A DNA stretch of 30,929 nucleotides from a virus (IMGVR_UViG_3300004770_000064:1-30929), one strand, 5' to 3'. Shown: positions 1 through 7,264, numbered from the stretch's first letter. Notes: generated by a model not told the origin, from the letters alone. Program-made: numbers and translations.

Positions 1-21
1 GCAATTATAATACCATTATCA

Positions 22-29
22 TATTTATG
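22..29 (-). promoter_or_regulatory. Candidate T4-type late promoter for the gene beyond the left edge
   Basis: The minus strand reads CATAAATA, matching the NATAAATA late -10 box known from T4-like phages. It lies about 20 bases past the stop codon of the large terminase gene, in the only non-coding stretch at this end. It would drive the next gene, off the window; gene order in T4 relatives suggests the tail sheath gp18, but that gene is not visible here. The call rests on the motif match and its position only. Confidence 0.5.
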
Positions 30-48
30 TAACGTCATATTTAGAGTT

Positions 49-1719
49 TTATCTCTGTATTTCTCTGAAATAGGCAGAATAAGTTTCTCGACCATCCGCT
101 TTTTCCCACACATCACCATCAAAAACGTCAAAACTATGTTCCCGACCATCTTCAATAACTGGGGCTGGTGGGGTAATTTCATCAAATTGGTTCATACTTT
201 CAAGTTGAAGTTGTTTACGGATATCGTGGTTAACAATTTCTTTGAAGTATTTTTGTGTTGAAATCCAACCAAACATGACTAAACCCATGACCATATCATC
301 GTTCGCATCAGATTCAGCAGCAAATGAATTCTTTTGAGCCACAAAAGTGGTCAATTCTGAAATGGTATCAAAATCATTAATAATTAACTTATCACCTTCA
401 ATCAAAGTTTTCAAGTTAGAACAACCAATTCGTTTAACTTGTGGTGACATTTTAAGACCCAACTGTACACCTCTAGCAAAGCCGGCAGACAATTGTTGTG
501 GTTTTTTATTACCTGTAAACACTTTCCAAAGATTTTCATATTCCAAATCTTGGTGTAGTATGTCGGCAACTTGTGGCGTATTATTAATTTCTACCAATAC
601 ATATGCGTTATTGTATAATACTGCCGCATTATAAATTTCGGTTGGAAATAATATTGGTGAAACCGATGAACTCTTGTATGTTGCCACTTGTTCATATGGT
701 GTTGAAGAAATGTCAATTACTGAGAATGTAGAACAATCTAGTCCTTTTCCTTCTGCTACGTCAACTACAATTGCGTACAGGTGGTCTTTTGCGTTCTCAT
801 CATCACCTTTGACTGGAGCTTTATAAATTTTAACCTTGTCATGTTCCGTGATGGGTTGTTGATAAGTTAATTGTTGTAGTTTAAGTCCAGATACCAAAGT
901 ATTTGAAGAACCCAAGAACTCGGTTTCAAACTCTTGACGGAACTGGTGTTCAGAAGTGTTCTTAATAGTTTCTTCTTTCCAAGCCTCATCACGACCTGGT
1001 ACTTGTGACCAATGAATCTCAAATGGTACATAGTTGTTTCGTTTGTGTACTGCATCATTCCAATATTTGTAGAATAGATTCATACCATTTGGTGTAGAAA
1101 CCATCAGAATCTTAGTCTTTGTACCAGCAGTAATAACTGGATAAACTGAGGTAATAAACTCAGCAGCAATATTGGAAGGTACGAAAGCAAACTCGTCTAA
1201 GAATACAATGTTAAACGAACCAGAACGTGAAGCGGCAGAAGATGTTGAGTCTGCAATAATGACTGAACCGTTTTCCAATTCAATACGAGATTTATTCCAT
1301 TCAACTACACCTTGTTGTAACCATTGTGGAAGGTTCTCATAAGCCAGTTGTAATTTACCAAGAATACCAATAGCAGTTTTACTTCTGTTAGCAAGAACGG
1401 CAATCGATTGAGAATCTTTGAATAGAATTGTCCAAAGAAGATAGGCTACTGCTGTTGTGGTTTTACCAACCTGACGAGGACATTTGGTGATAACAAAACG
1501 ATTTTCATGAAAAGTTTTAATCATGTCCTTTTGAAAGTCGTACATCTCAAAAGGAACTAGACCTTCATCTAGTGTAATGATTTTAATCCACTTAGTAAAA
1601 TATAATGGATCCTGAGCACACTTGACATATTCATCAAATTGCTCTTGTGTATAACTTTGCTTGACACCAACTCGTTTTAATAGTGGGTTATCACGGTATG
1701 ATTGTTTATTTGTTGCCAT
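49..1719 (-). CDS. 17: Terminase large subunit (gp17-like packaging ATPase/nuclease)
   Basis: This is the DNA-packaging motor: it cuts concatemeric DNA and pumps it into the prohead using ATP, docked at the portal. Of 556 residues (T4 gp17 has 610), the N-terminal half is the ATPase. It shows Walker A CPRQVGKTT at residues 80-88 (Lys86), Walker B IVFLDE at 171-176 with catalytic Glu176, and a coupling motif STPNG at 208-212. The C-terminal RNase H-like nuclease shows acidic residues at Asp320 (VVDVAEG), Glu377 (VEINN) and Asp474/Asp475 (DANDD), matching the T4 Asp/Glu/Asp triad. The ATG start overlaps the end of the small-subunit gene by 14 bases, so the two are probably translationally coupled. 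All key catalytic residues are present and I see no frameshift. Confidence 0.97.
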   Translation of the reverse strand: MATNKQSYRDNPLLKRVGVKQSYTQEQFDEYVKCAQDPLYFTKWIKIITLDEGLVPFEMYDFQKDMIKTFHENRFVITKCPRQVGKTTTAVAYLLWTILFKDSQSIAVLANRSKTAIGILGKLQLAYENLPQWLQQGVVEWNKSRIELENGSVIIADSTSSAASRSGSFNIVFLDEFAFVPSNIAAEFITSVYPVITAGTKTKILMVSTPNGMNLFYKYWNDAVHKRNNYVPFEIHWSQVPGRDEAWKEETIKNTSEHQFRQEFETEFLGSSNTLVSGLKLQQLTYQQPITEHDKVKIYKAPVKGDDENAKDHLYAIVVDVAEGKGLDCSTFSVIDISSTPYEQVATYKSSSVSPILFPTEIYNAAVLYNNAYVLVEINNTPQVADILHQDLEYENLWKVFTGNKKPQQLSAGFARGVQLGLKMSPQVKRIGCSNLKTLIEGDKLIINDFDTISELTTFVAQKNSFAAESDANDDMVMGLVMFGWISTQKYFKEIVNHDIRKQLQLESMNQFDEITPPAPVIEDGREHSFDVFDGDVWEKADGRETYSAYFREIQR

Positions 1720-2128
1720 TATCTTTTAATAGTTTACCCAAATCGGCAGTAGAACCAACAAAAATTGCTTTGTCAATAGTGGTATTATTTACTTCTTTTT
1801 TGTTTTTATCCATGTCACGCATTTGTTTTTGAATATTCAAAAGTTCTTTGTTAGCATCTACCATATTTTTAAGTAGTGTACCGTAAACTTCAAATGCTCT
1901 TGGATGTTGTCCTGCCTTAGCAATTTGCAAAATATCTTCCATGGCTTCTTTGCCTTGGTCAATAATACCTTGTAGATTTTCTTTTGATTGCTGGTAAGCG
2001 TCACCTAAATCTTCATCAATATTAGGAGCATTATAAAGGGGAGTTGCCTTTTTTACTACTGGCAACTCCTCTTTTTCTGCTGGAACAATATCAAATATTT
2101 CTTCCATACTTTTTTCAAATTCATTCAT
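1706..2128 (-). CDS. 16: Terminase small subunit (gp16-like)
   Basis: This is the probable DNA-recognition and regulatory partner of the large terminase. The 140-residue protein has an acidic N-terminus (MNEFEKSMEEIFDIVP), then a helical centre around residues 45-110 with QSKENLQGIIDQGKEAMEDI and AKAGQHPRAFEVYGTLLKNM, the pattern seen in gp16 proteins of aquatic T4-like phages. A Lys-rich segment DMDKNKKEV follows. In T4-type gp16 the central helices form the oligomeric ring; that is family knowledge, not visible here. The gene lies directly upstream of the large subunit with a 14-base overlap, the classic 16-17 arrangement. ATG is the start. Confidence 0.88.
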   Translation of the reverse strand: MNEFEKSMEEIFDIVPAEKEELPVVKKATPLYNAPNIDEDLGDAYQQSKENLQGIIDQGKEAMEDILQIAKAGQHPRAFEVYGTLLKNMVDANKELLNIQKQMRDMDKNKKEVNNTTIDKAIFVGSTADLGKLLKDNGNK

Positions 2129-2140
2129 ATTATTAAACTA

Positions 2141-2854
2141 TTAAGAAGCAGCACCTTTAATAACAACATATTGTAGAACAGGAGCTTCAGCTGCAACGGT
2201 TGAAATGGAACGAATAGTTACGTTGGCAATACCAACACCGGTATTTGCTGCAATAACATAATTACCAATTGTACCGCCAGACCAATGGTTGAACATAACA
2301 AAGTCATTGGCCGCAATTGCTGAATTTGTAAATACAAAAGTATTTGATGTGGTATTTGACATTGCTTGTGAAAACAATGTAATTTGACCTGATGGTTTGT
2401 TTAGTGTTACACCAGTTGTTCTGCTTGTTGCTTGAGCAATAACACCGCCGTTACCTGTTGTATAACCTACAGTAATTGCAGTATTAACAATAGAAGATAC
2501 ACGACCGTTTGCAGCAAGTGTAATTACTGGAACAAATGTTGAATTTCCGTATACACTAGCAGCCGCTGTCAATGTTGTGTAGTCGGTATTCGCTAACGCT
2601 TGAACAGAAGTAATTGATGTATTCTGTGACAAATTTACACCAGTTTGGTAACTTGATGCATCGTTTGCTGAATTGGCTGTAGCAAAAGCAGCTTGTGTAT
2701 AAGCTAAGGTTGGAGTTGCCCAACCACCTGCCGTTGATCCGTCATGTACGGTAATTGCGTTTGTGTCTGTATTAACAATTAACTCACCTGATGCACCTGT
2801 TGTAGTTGCAATATTGGCCGAATTATATCGTCTAAATTGTAGTGTTTTTGACAT
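2141..2854 (-). CDS. Small fibre-like structural protein with phage-tropism-type N-terminus
   Basis: The 237-residue protein opens with LQFRRYNSANI and GELIVNTDTNAITVHDGST, the beta-rich module common at the N-termini of phage fibres (resembling the Mtd N-terminal family). The rest is rich in Ala, Thr, Asn and Val, with short beta stretches such as VITLAANGRVSSIVNTAITV, also typical of fibre shafts. The end (APVLQYVVIKGAAS) looks like a compact beta tip. It has no signal peptide or enzyme motif and no Cys. It lies between gp15 and the small terminase gene, 10 bases after the gp15 stop, so it is part of the neck/packaging operon. It may be a neck whisker or head-decorating fibre; that role is inferred from position. 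Confidence 0.7.
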   Translation of the reverse strand: MSKTLQFRRYNSANIATTTGASGELIVNTDTNAITVHDGSTAGGWATPTLAYTQAAFATANSANDASSYQTGVNLSQNTSITSVQALANTDYTTLTAAASVYGNSTFVPVITLAANGRVSSIVNTAITVGYTTGNGGVIAQATSRTTGVTLNKPSGQITLFSQAMSNTTSNTFVFTNSAIAANDFVMFNHWSGGTIGNYVIAANTGVGIANVTIRSISTVAAEAPVLQYVVIKGAAS

Positions 2855-2863
2855 TTTTAAACC

Positions 2864-3952
2864 TTAGTTAGTAAATAGGTCGAAATTACCCGATTCTGTT
2901 ATTAAATCTTCAATTCCAAATTGTATCATTAAGTCACCATAGAGTACTGATGAGTCTGGAACAACCGTATTGATGTAAGGCGTTTCCGTTACTGTGGTAG
3001 TATAAGTGTATTTATCATTAGCCGTGGCTCCATCCGGATTAGGAGTAATGACGATTTGTGCATATTCCAGTGGTTGAAGTTGATATGAAGTAAATTGATA
3101 GTTTGCGTTAGTATTCAAACCAACAATAGGTTCAGAAGAAACAAAGTTTCCTTGAATATTGGTTAATTGTAATTGGTTGTTACTCCAAAGAACCACTTTA
3201 CCGGTAGCTGTGGCCGTATTAACTGAATAGCCTTGATATACAATTTCACCAGATTGGTACTTTCCAACACCACCGGTTGCCATATTAAACACAACAGTAT
3301 CTTTAGTTGATATGTTGTTTAATATATTTGTGATGGAAGTTTTAATTAAACCAGTAGATGTTGTCTGACCAAAAACATAACCTTTGACCGTAAAATTAAG
3401 TGTCCAAACAATCATTCTTGGATCGGAATCTCTTGGACCTTCATATGTTGTTTCGTGTGAAGTCGAGTTCAAAACCACAGGAATTTCTTTAATTACACCC
3501 ATCTCAGGAACCAAGTTTAACTTAATGGTATAGTCTGGTGTAAAATATGGAAGAATGTGTTCAATAATTTGTGTACCATCTTCAATGTTACGAACATAGA
3601 TGTAAAGAGAAAAATCAAAATTGTATGGTACTGGATTGTATTGTGAAACAACACCATTGGTTGTTTTTGCAAATGATTTGAAATTGGTGTTTTGTTTTCT
3701 TGAAGAATCGTATGAAAGGCCATTCATTTCAAACGACATTCTTGGTAGTGTCATTTGAACTTTTTTATCTAAATTAGCATCACCTTCAAGTCGTTGAACA
3801 TACAGTTCTTTTGCCGCATAAGCAATAGGAACAATAAATCTCTCTGCTTCTGTGTTATCTTTATTATAACGAACCAATGTAATTTCGTTAAACAAATTAC
3901 CAAAACCAACAACGAGTTTACGAATGATTTTGTTATATGTGGTATTAGCCAT
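2864..3952 (-). CDS. 15: Tail sheath stabiliser/completion protein (gp15-like)
   Basis: In T4, gp15 forms the hexameric ring that caps the tail tube and sheath and joins the tail to the neck. Residues 1-200 match the family: a start like NKIIRKLVVGFGNLFNEITL, then FIVPIAYAAKELYVQRL, TLPRMSFEMNGLSYD, VVSQYNPVPYNFDFSLYIYV and IIEHILPYFTPDYTIKLN, which parallel the T4 protein segment by segment. At 362 residues it is about 90 longer than T4 gp15. Much of the excess is a beta-rich domain at about 230-291 (GEIVYQG, LQLTNIQGNFVSSEPIVG) that resembles one in the neighbouring gp14. The ATG overlaps the gp14 stop by one base (TAATG), implying coupled translation. Confidence 0.92.
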   Translation of the reverse strand: MANTTYNKIIRKLVVGFGNLFNEITLVRYNKDNTEAERFIVPIAYAAKELYVQRLEGDANLDKKVQMTLPRMSFEMNGLSYDSSRKQNTNFKSFAKTTNGVVSQYNPVPYNFDFSLYIYVRNIEDGTQIIEHILPYFTPDYTIKLNLVPEMGVIKEIPVVLNSTSHETTYEGPRDSDPRMIVWTLNFTVKGYVFGQTTSTGLIKTSITNILNNISTKDTVVFNMATGGVGKYQSGEIVYQGYSVNTATATGKVVLWSNNQLQLTNIQGNFVSSEPIVGLNTNANYQFTSYQLQPLEYAQIVITPNPDGATANDKYTYTTTVTETPYINTVVPDSSVLYGDLMIQFGIEDLITESGNFDLFTN

Positions 3953-4833
3953 TAAATGCTTCCAAACGGATTAGATTCAGAAAAGTCGGTAATTGTATAT
4001 GCTGAATTAGCAATATATTCATTATCATAATTTTCTTTATTTGCTGGGTTGGCTAATGGATCAAATGATGCTAACGGGTAATTTGATCCAGAGGATTGAC
4101 CAATGATTGGTTTGCTATCAATAAATTCACCGGCAATATTGGACACAGACAATGTGCTAGAAGAAGGAATCCAGGACTGAACAATAGCAACACTAGTAGC
4201 ATTTGCGTATGTTGAGTCTGGAGATTGGAATACAATTTCGTTGATTGCATAAGTTCCTGTTCCTGCACCTAAGTTGAGGTGCAATGTATACGCTGAATCG
4301 GTCACAACAGCATCAATGTCTGGAATACCAGTAGCAATAGATTCTTGTGAGTATTTGAATTTCTCCATTTCCAATTCATAAAAATAAGGAACTTTTCTTC
4401 CCAACATGAAAAAATCTTTAGTTTGATTTGTAAACTTGATTTCGTATAATTCACCTGTACCATTTAGAAAAGGTATATAAACTAAATCGCCTTCTCTTGG
4501 TCGTGTAAATGTGTTCTGTGGAACTCTTTCTGAAAATGACCTTTTGGATAAAATAACTTGAACACTATTTTTAATCTCTAGTCCAAACTTAGAAAAGAAT
4601 TCCTTTTCACCCGCATACTCTAAAGAATTTGAAAGATACATTTCTAAAGGAAAAGCAGATTCAAACTTTTTGACTGGATCTTCACCAAACAATAAGTCAC
4701 GAGCCTGATCGTTATTATTTGGTAAGTAGAACGCTTCGAATCCCATAATTTTAATGGATTCTACGATAAGGTCCTCAATTACTCGTTGTTCTGGTAATGA
4801 CCCGTAATTATTAAAATAGTGTGAAACCGCAAT
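3952..4833 (-). CDS. 14: Neck protein (gp14-like) with apparent ATT start
   Basis: This is the head-completion/neck protein that works with gp13 to seal the filled head and receive the tail. Family features are EQRVIEDLIVESIKIMGFEA, FYLP, LFGEDPVKKFESAFPLEMYL, FSKFGLEIKNSVQVILSKRSF, RPREGDLVYIPF and KVPYFYELEMEKFKYSQ. The first in-frame ATG (4746) would cut off the conserved N-terminal helix. Reading upstream stays open to a stop at 4843-4845, and the expected first residues occur as IAVSHYFNNYGS, where a Met is expected at the Ile. That codon, ATT at 4831-4833, has an AGGA seven bases upstream, so I place the start there (293 residues). A beta-rich insert at about residues 191-257 resembles one in gp15. 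The alternative is initiation at 4746, giving 264 residues. Confidence 0.85.
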   Translation of the reverse strand: MAVSHYFNNYGSLPEQRVIEDLIVESIKIMGFEAFYLPNNNDQARDLLFGEDPVKKFESAFPLEMYLSNSLEYAGEKEFFSKFGLEIKNSVQVILSKRSFSERVPQNTFTRPREGDLVYIPFLNGTGELYEIKFTNQTKDFFMLGRKVPYFYELEMEKFKYSQESIATGIPDIDAVVTDSAYTLHLNLGAGTGTYAINEIVFQSPDSTYANATSVAIVQSWIPSSSTLSVSNIAGEFIDSKPIIGQSSGSNYPLASFDPLANPANKENYDNEYIANSAYTITDFSESNPFGSI

Positions 4834-4844
4834 TTTAGGTTCCT
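4831..4844 (-). promoter_or_regulatory. Ribosome binding site and ATT initiation codon of gp14
   Basis: On the minus strand AGGA (4844-4841) is followed after 7 bases by ATT GCG. The reading frame of gp14 begins there with residues that fit the family N-terminus. The stop codon of the endonuclease remnant (4837-4835) lies one base before the ATT. ATT is a rare but known bacterial start codon (for example infC). A sequencing or assembly error changing ATG to ATT is possible. Confidence 0.5.
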
Positions 4845-5119
4845 ACCTTTCTTTGCAACGCAGATAATCTCATTTTTTCTTTAGTTTCGACCGAACATTT
4901 TCTGCCAGTTCTAAGTTTGGCTTTTTCACTAAGTTTCTTTTTGGTTTCGTCCGACATCTTATATCCTTTTTTAGATGCACTTATTTTATTTTTGGTTTCA
5001 TTGGATAAATTCCAATGTTTTCCTTTTGCGTGTTGGTTACCAATTTTAGTTTTATTAAATTGTTCACGTTTTTTATCTTGCTCTTCTTTTGTTAAACTAT
5101 CCAGTACATTTGAGCACCA
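4835..5119 (-). pseudogene. Remnant of a homing endonuclease: C-terminal NUMOD3 repeats
   Basis: A 94-residue open frame follows the gp13 stop. It contains three copies of a NUMOD3-type motif (LSNETKNKIS, MSDETKKKLS, CSVETKEKMR) separated by Lys/Gly-rich linkers such as KKGYK and RTGRK. NUMOD3 modules bind DNA at the C-termini of GIY-YIG and HNH homing endonucleases. No catalytic domain precedes them. The frame has no proper start: the first in-frame ATG (4957) is internal and would give only 40 residues. Just upstream an ATG at 5109-5107 reads MYWIV and then stops, resembling the first residues of many GIY-YIG enzymes, which suggests an internal deletion. The stop is one base from the apparent gp14 start. 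The identification as a remnant is firm; the deletion model is inference. Confidence 0.75.
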
Positions 5120-5124
5120 TTAGA

Positions 5125-6123
5125 TTAGTTCATGAAAAATTCAAGCGGCGATCCGTAATTATTTTCCATTTCAGATTCTAATCTTTCGATTTCAGAAGTA
5201 GCTTCACCTTGAATTGTTTTTCCGTCTAATGTAACACCACCAGGTAATTGTAATCCGGCAAATTTAGAAAGGTTGTTACCCCAACTTCTTTTAATAAGTT
5301 GTGTGGCATATTCTTTTAACCAACGGTCATTCCATACCAGATTATAAACATTAGGATTAATAGCGGCATAACATTCGGCAATTACCACTTGGCCAATTGG
5401 GGCTTCTTCTTTACCCCAATTCCAGTCAATATACAATCTTTGCATATGCCTTTGGAATCGAATAGGAACCTCTCCAGTAAACATCATCTCCAGAGAACGT
5501 AAGTGTTGTTGTGTTAGTGTATAGTTGATGTATGATGCGGAGGTGAAGTCGTATAACTCATTTAAACGGAGTTGATACCTTAGGTCAAACATATTGATAT
5601 TTGACTGAGAATCTGAGAGTGGAAATATACGAGAAATACCAACAATCTCCATTGGATTGCCTTGAGCATCTTGAGAACTACTCAAATCTAGGTACCGTTT
5701 GTCAACTTCACCGAAAGAGAATTTGTTTACGGTAGTACCAGTAGCGTGTAATACATTATTGGCATCAACATACTGTAATGGTTCACCGGCAACAAAAGGT
5801 ATTTGACCACAATTTACATTAATTGTGGTATTATTTGATACTCCAGCAATGGATGCTTGTGCACCAGAAGTACCACCGACAAAGTATGAAACGTTAGCAA
5901 TAAAAGGTGCTGTGTTTCCGCTAGTTGATATGACGGAACCTGATAAGGCCTTGATATAATAGACTTTTTGTAATCCATCAAAATGATAATCTTGCCAATA
6001 TTGGATTGCATCATCAATGCGATCCTCCACTTGGTCGTCATCCACGTTAATTTCTATTACTGGAAAGCCAAGTCTGCGGAGGCAATAAGTCTTAAAATCT
6101 TGTCGGTTTGTAATTGTTGACAT
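5125..6123 (-). CDS. 13: Neck protein (gp13-like)
   Basis: This head-completion protein sits on the portal side of the neck and pairs with gp14. Family signatures are the N-terminal RQDFKTYCLRRLGFPVIEIN, VEDRIDDAIQYWQDYHFDG, then NMFDLRYQLRLNELYDF, FQRHMQRLYIDWNWG, IAECYAAINPNVYNLVWNDR, LKEYATQLIKRSWGNNLSKF and the tail LPGGVTLDG. The start is ATG at 6123 (332 residues): AGGAG at 6135-6131 is spaced 7 bases from it, whereas the TTG directly upstream would be too close. Residues about 58-132 are a beta-rich stretch (GAQASIAGV, IPFVAGEPLQYVD) that appears extra relative to the usual gp13 and loosely resembles the inserts in gp14 and gp15. A late promoter lies immediately upstream. Confidence 0.93.
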   Translation of the reverse strand: MSTITNRQDFKTYCLRRLGFPVIEINVDDDQVEDRIDDAIQYWQDYHFDGLQKVYYIKALSGSVISTSGNTAPFIANVSYFVGGTSGAQASIAGVSNNTTINVNCGQIPFVAGEPLQYVDANNVLHATGTTVNKFSFGEVDKRYLDLSSSQDAQGNPMEIVGISRIFPLSDSQSNINMFDLRYQLRLNELYDFTSASYINYTLTQQHLRSLEMMFTGEVPIRFQRHMQRLYIDWNWGKEEAPIGQVVIAECYAAINPNVYNLVWNDRWLKEYATQLIKRSWGNNLSKFAGLQLPGGVTLDGKTIQGEATSEIERLESEMENNYGSPLEFFMN

Positions 6124-6144
6124 CAAATTTCTCCTGTGATGGAG

Positions 6145-6152
6145 TATTTATG
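6145..6152 (-). promoter_or_regulatory. Candidate T4-type late promoter for gp13
   Basis: The minus strand reads CATAAATA, a match to the NATAAATA late box, in the 30-base gap between the 94-residue gene and gp13. Transcription would start about 12-15 bases before the gp13 ATG, leaving a very short leader that still includes the AGGAG at 6135-6131. Confidence 0.55.
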
Positions 6153-6153
6153 T

Positions 6154-6438
6154 TCAACCCAATTTACTTATTTTGCTAGGAGTACACGTTGTTTCTAGGC
6201 TTACAAAGATTCCGGTTGAGGTTTCACGATCAATAATTAACTGACCAGAACAAGCAAAGTTCCAGTCATCGTTTCCTTGACCATCACCGGTAACTTCATC
6301 ACGACAAGGAACTTCTATTTTGATGTGTTTAAAGAGGTATTCTTTTGTACCGTTTTCAAATACTCGCCAGACGTGGTCTTTGGTGCCACGACCTGGTTGT
6401 CCTCTTGATTTATTGAATCTTATGTGGTACTTGTTCAT
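6154..6438 (-). CDS. Small conserved phage protein of unknown function
   Basis: The 94-residue protein is basic at the N-terminus (HIRFNKSRGQPGRGTKDHVW) and continues VFENGTKEYLFKHIKIEVPC, with a mixed beta-like pattern and three cysteines (45, 63, 85). I recognise this type as a hypothetical protein recurring in aquatic T4-like phages, but know no function for it. Its ATG overlaps the stop of the oxygenase gene by four bases (ATGA), so the two are probably translated together. It is followed by the gp13 promoter. No catalytic motif, signal peptide or membrane segment is visible. Confidence 0.8.
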   Translation of the reverse strand: MNKYHIRFNKSRGQPGRGTKDHVWRVFENGTKEYLFKHIKIEVPCRDEVTGDGQGNDDWNFACSGQLIIDRETSTGIFVSLETTCTPSKISKLG

Positions 6439-7130
6439 ACGATTTCAGGTGAATTTACAGGTTGTTGTGTTTGTACTGATGGAGCAAGATAACGCACACC
6501 AAGATTGAAGTGAATAAACTTGAATGGTTTTTTTGAAGCATTTTTTGTAAATGTATGTGGCAACCAAGAATTAGAGAACATCAATAAACCTGGAGTTGGA
6601 ACAAAATTAATTGCAGCCGAAGCATAGGTAATATTACTCATATCTTGTTCAGCAAGATTCATCATTTTCTTTGCTGGACGTGGATCGTGGAAAGTAATCA
6701 AAGAAGAATCTTGTGGTACATCTAAGAAATAGAAACCAGAAATTTGTTGACCTGGATGAATATGTTCTTCTTGTCCAGAATATTGGTGGTGTTCTTGAGC
6801 CCAAAATTCATTGAACACAACTTCAGAATTATCCATATTGAAACCCTGTGACCTCAATACATTACCAGCACTTAGACCAATATAAGTAACCAAATCTTGA
6901 AGTCTTGGATCATCCGCAAAACTATACGACATATATGCTGGATAAATTTTATTTAAATCAACTTCTTTCTTTACTTGCTTGAGTGATTCATATGAAACTT
7001 CTCTAGCAACTGCCAAAAATTCTGGTTTATTAATTTGGTATACACCAGTCGTAAAATAATGTGTTTCTTGTAAAACATCTGAGGTTGATACTTCACCATC
7101 ATTACCAATAATTTGAACTTCATCCGACAT
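6435..7130 (-). CDS. 2-oxoglutarate/Fe(II)-dependent oxygenase family protein
   Basis: The 231-residue protein has a double-stranded beta-helix pattern of the 2OG-FeII_Oxy_5 type. Residues 123-126 are HIHP, followed by ISGFYFLDVP (130-139), FHDPR (147-151), PTPGLLMFSNSWLPHTF (178-194) and FKFIHFNLGVRY (203-214). His123 or His125 and His192 are the likely iron ligands, and a basic residue near the end (Arg213) could hold 2-oxoglutarate; the exact assignment is inferred. Such enzymes hydroxylate or demethylate proteins, nucleic acids or small molecules; the substrate here is unknown. The gene is first in a transcription unit with the 94-residue protein and gp13, has its own consensus late promoter, and is preceded by GGAG, so it is probably made late with virion proteins. 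Confidence 0.88.
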   Translation of the reverse strand: MSDEVQIIGNDGEVSTSDVLQETHYFTTGVYQINKPEFLAVAREVSYESLKQVKKEVDLNKIYPAYMSYSFADDPRLQDLVTYIGLSAGNVLRSQGFNMDNSEVVFNEFWAQEHHQYSGQEEHIHPGQQISGFYFLDVPQDSSLITFHDPRPAKKMMNLAEQDMSNITYASAAINFVPTPGLLMFSNSWLPHTFTKNASKKPFKFIHFNLGVRYLAPSVQTQQPVNSPEIV

Positions 7131-7194
7131 AATATTTCTCCATTAAACTTTCATTTTAACATAATTGTCTATAACTGTCAACCAGTATGAACTA

Positions 7195-7202
7195 TATTTA
7201 TA
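7195..7202 (-). promoter_or_regulatory. T4-type late promoter, exact TATAAATA
   Basis: The minus strand reads TATAAATA, the full T4 late consensus, in the longest gap between genes in the window (7131-7264). It points at the oxygenase gene, leaving a leader of roughly 55-60 bases. T4-type late transcription uses the sigma factor gp55 and co-activator gp33 with the sliding clamp; those genes are outside this window. Confidence 0.7.
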
Positions 7203-7215
7203 TGTATTTTATATA

Positions 7216-7237
7216 AACAATTTGTTAATTAATTGTT
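7216..7237 (-). terminator. Weak AT-rich hairpin downstream of the 110-residue gene
   Basis: A perfect 7-base inverted repeat (AACAATT / AATTGTT, 8-base loop) lies about 28 bases past the stop of the 110-residue gene and is followed on the minus strand by TTTATAT. It may end the upstream transcript before the next late promoter at 7202-7195. Only one base pair is G-C and there is no true U-run, so it may be chance in AT-rich DNA. Confidence 0.25.
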
Positions 7238-7264
7238 ATAGATCAAATTTTATACCACTTTTTA

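Noticed and set aside
2141-2854. Diversity-generating retroelement target, because the N-terminus resembles the Mtd family
   Set aside because: No reverse transcriptase, template repeat or C-type lectin variable region is seen in the window.
4917-5123. Plus-strand open frame over the gp13-gp14 gap (68 residues, hydrophobic)
   Set aside because: It is the reverse complement of the NUMOD3 coding repeats, the residues are a Leu/Phe/Ser mixture typical of antisense frames, and every neighbour is on the minus strand.
3952-5127. An intron splitting a neck gene, given the homing-endonuclease remnant
   Set aside because: gp13 ends with a complete family-like C-terminus and gp14 begins with a complete N-terminus, so the element lies between genes and no exon is split.
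5125-6126. TTG at 6126-6124 as the gp13 start
   Set aside because: It lies only 4 bases after AGGAG and is followed directly by an ATG with a 7-base spacing.
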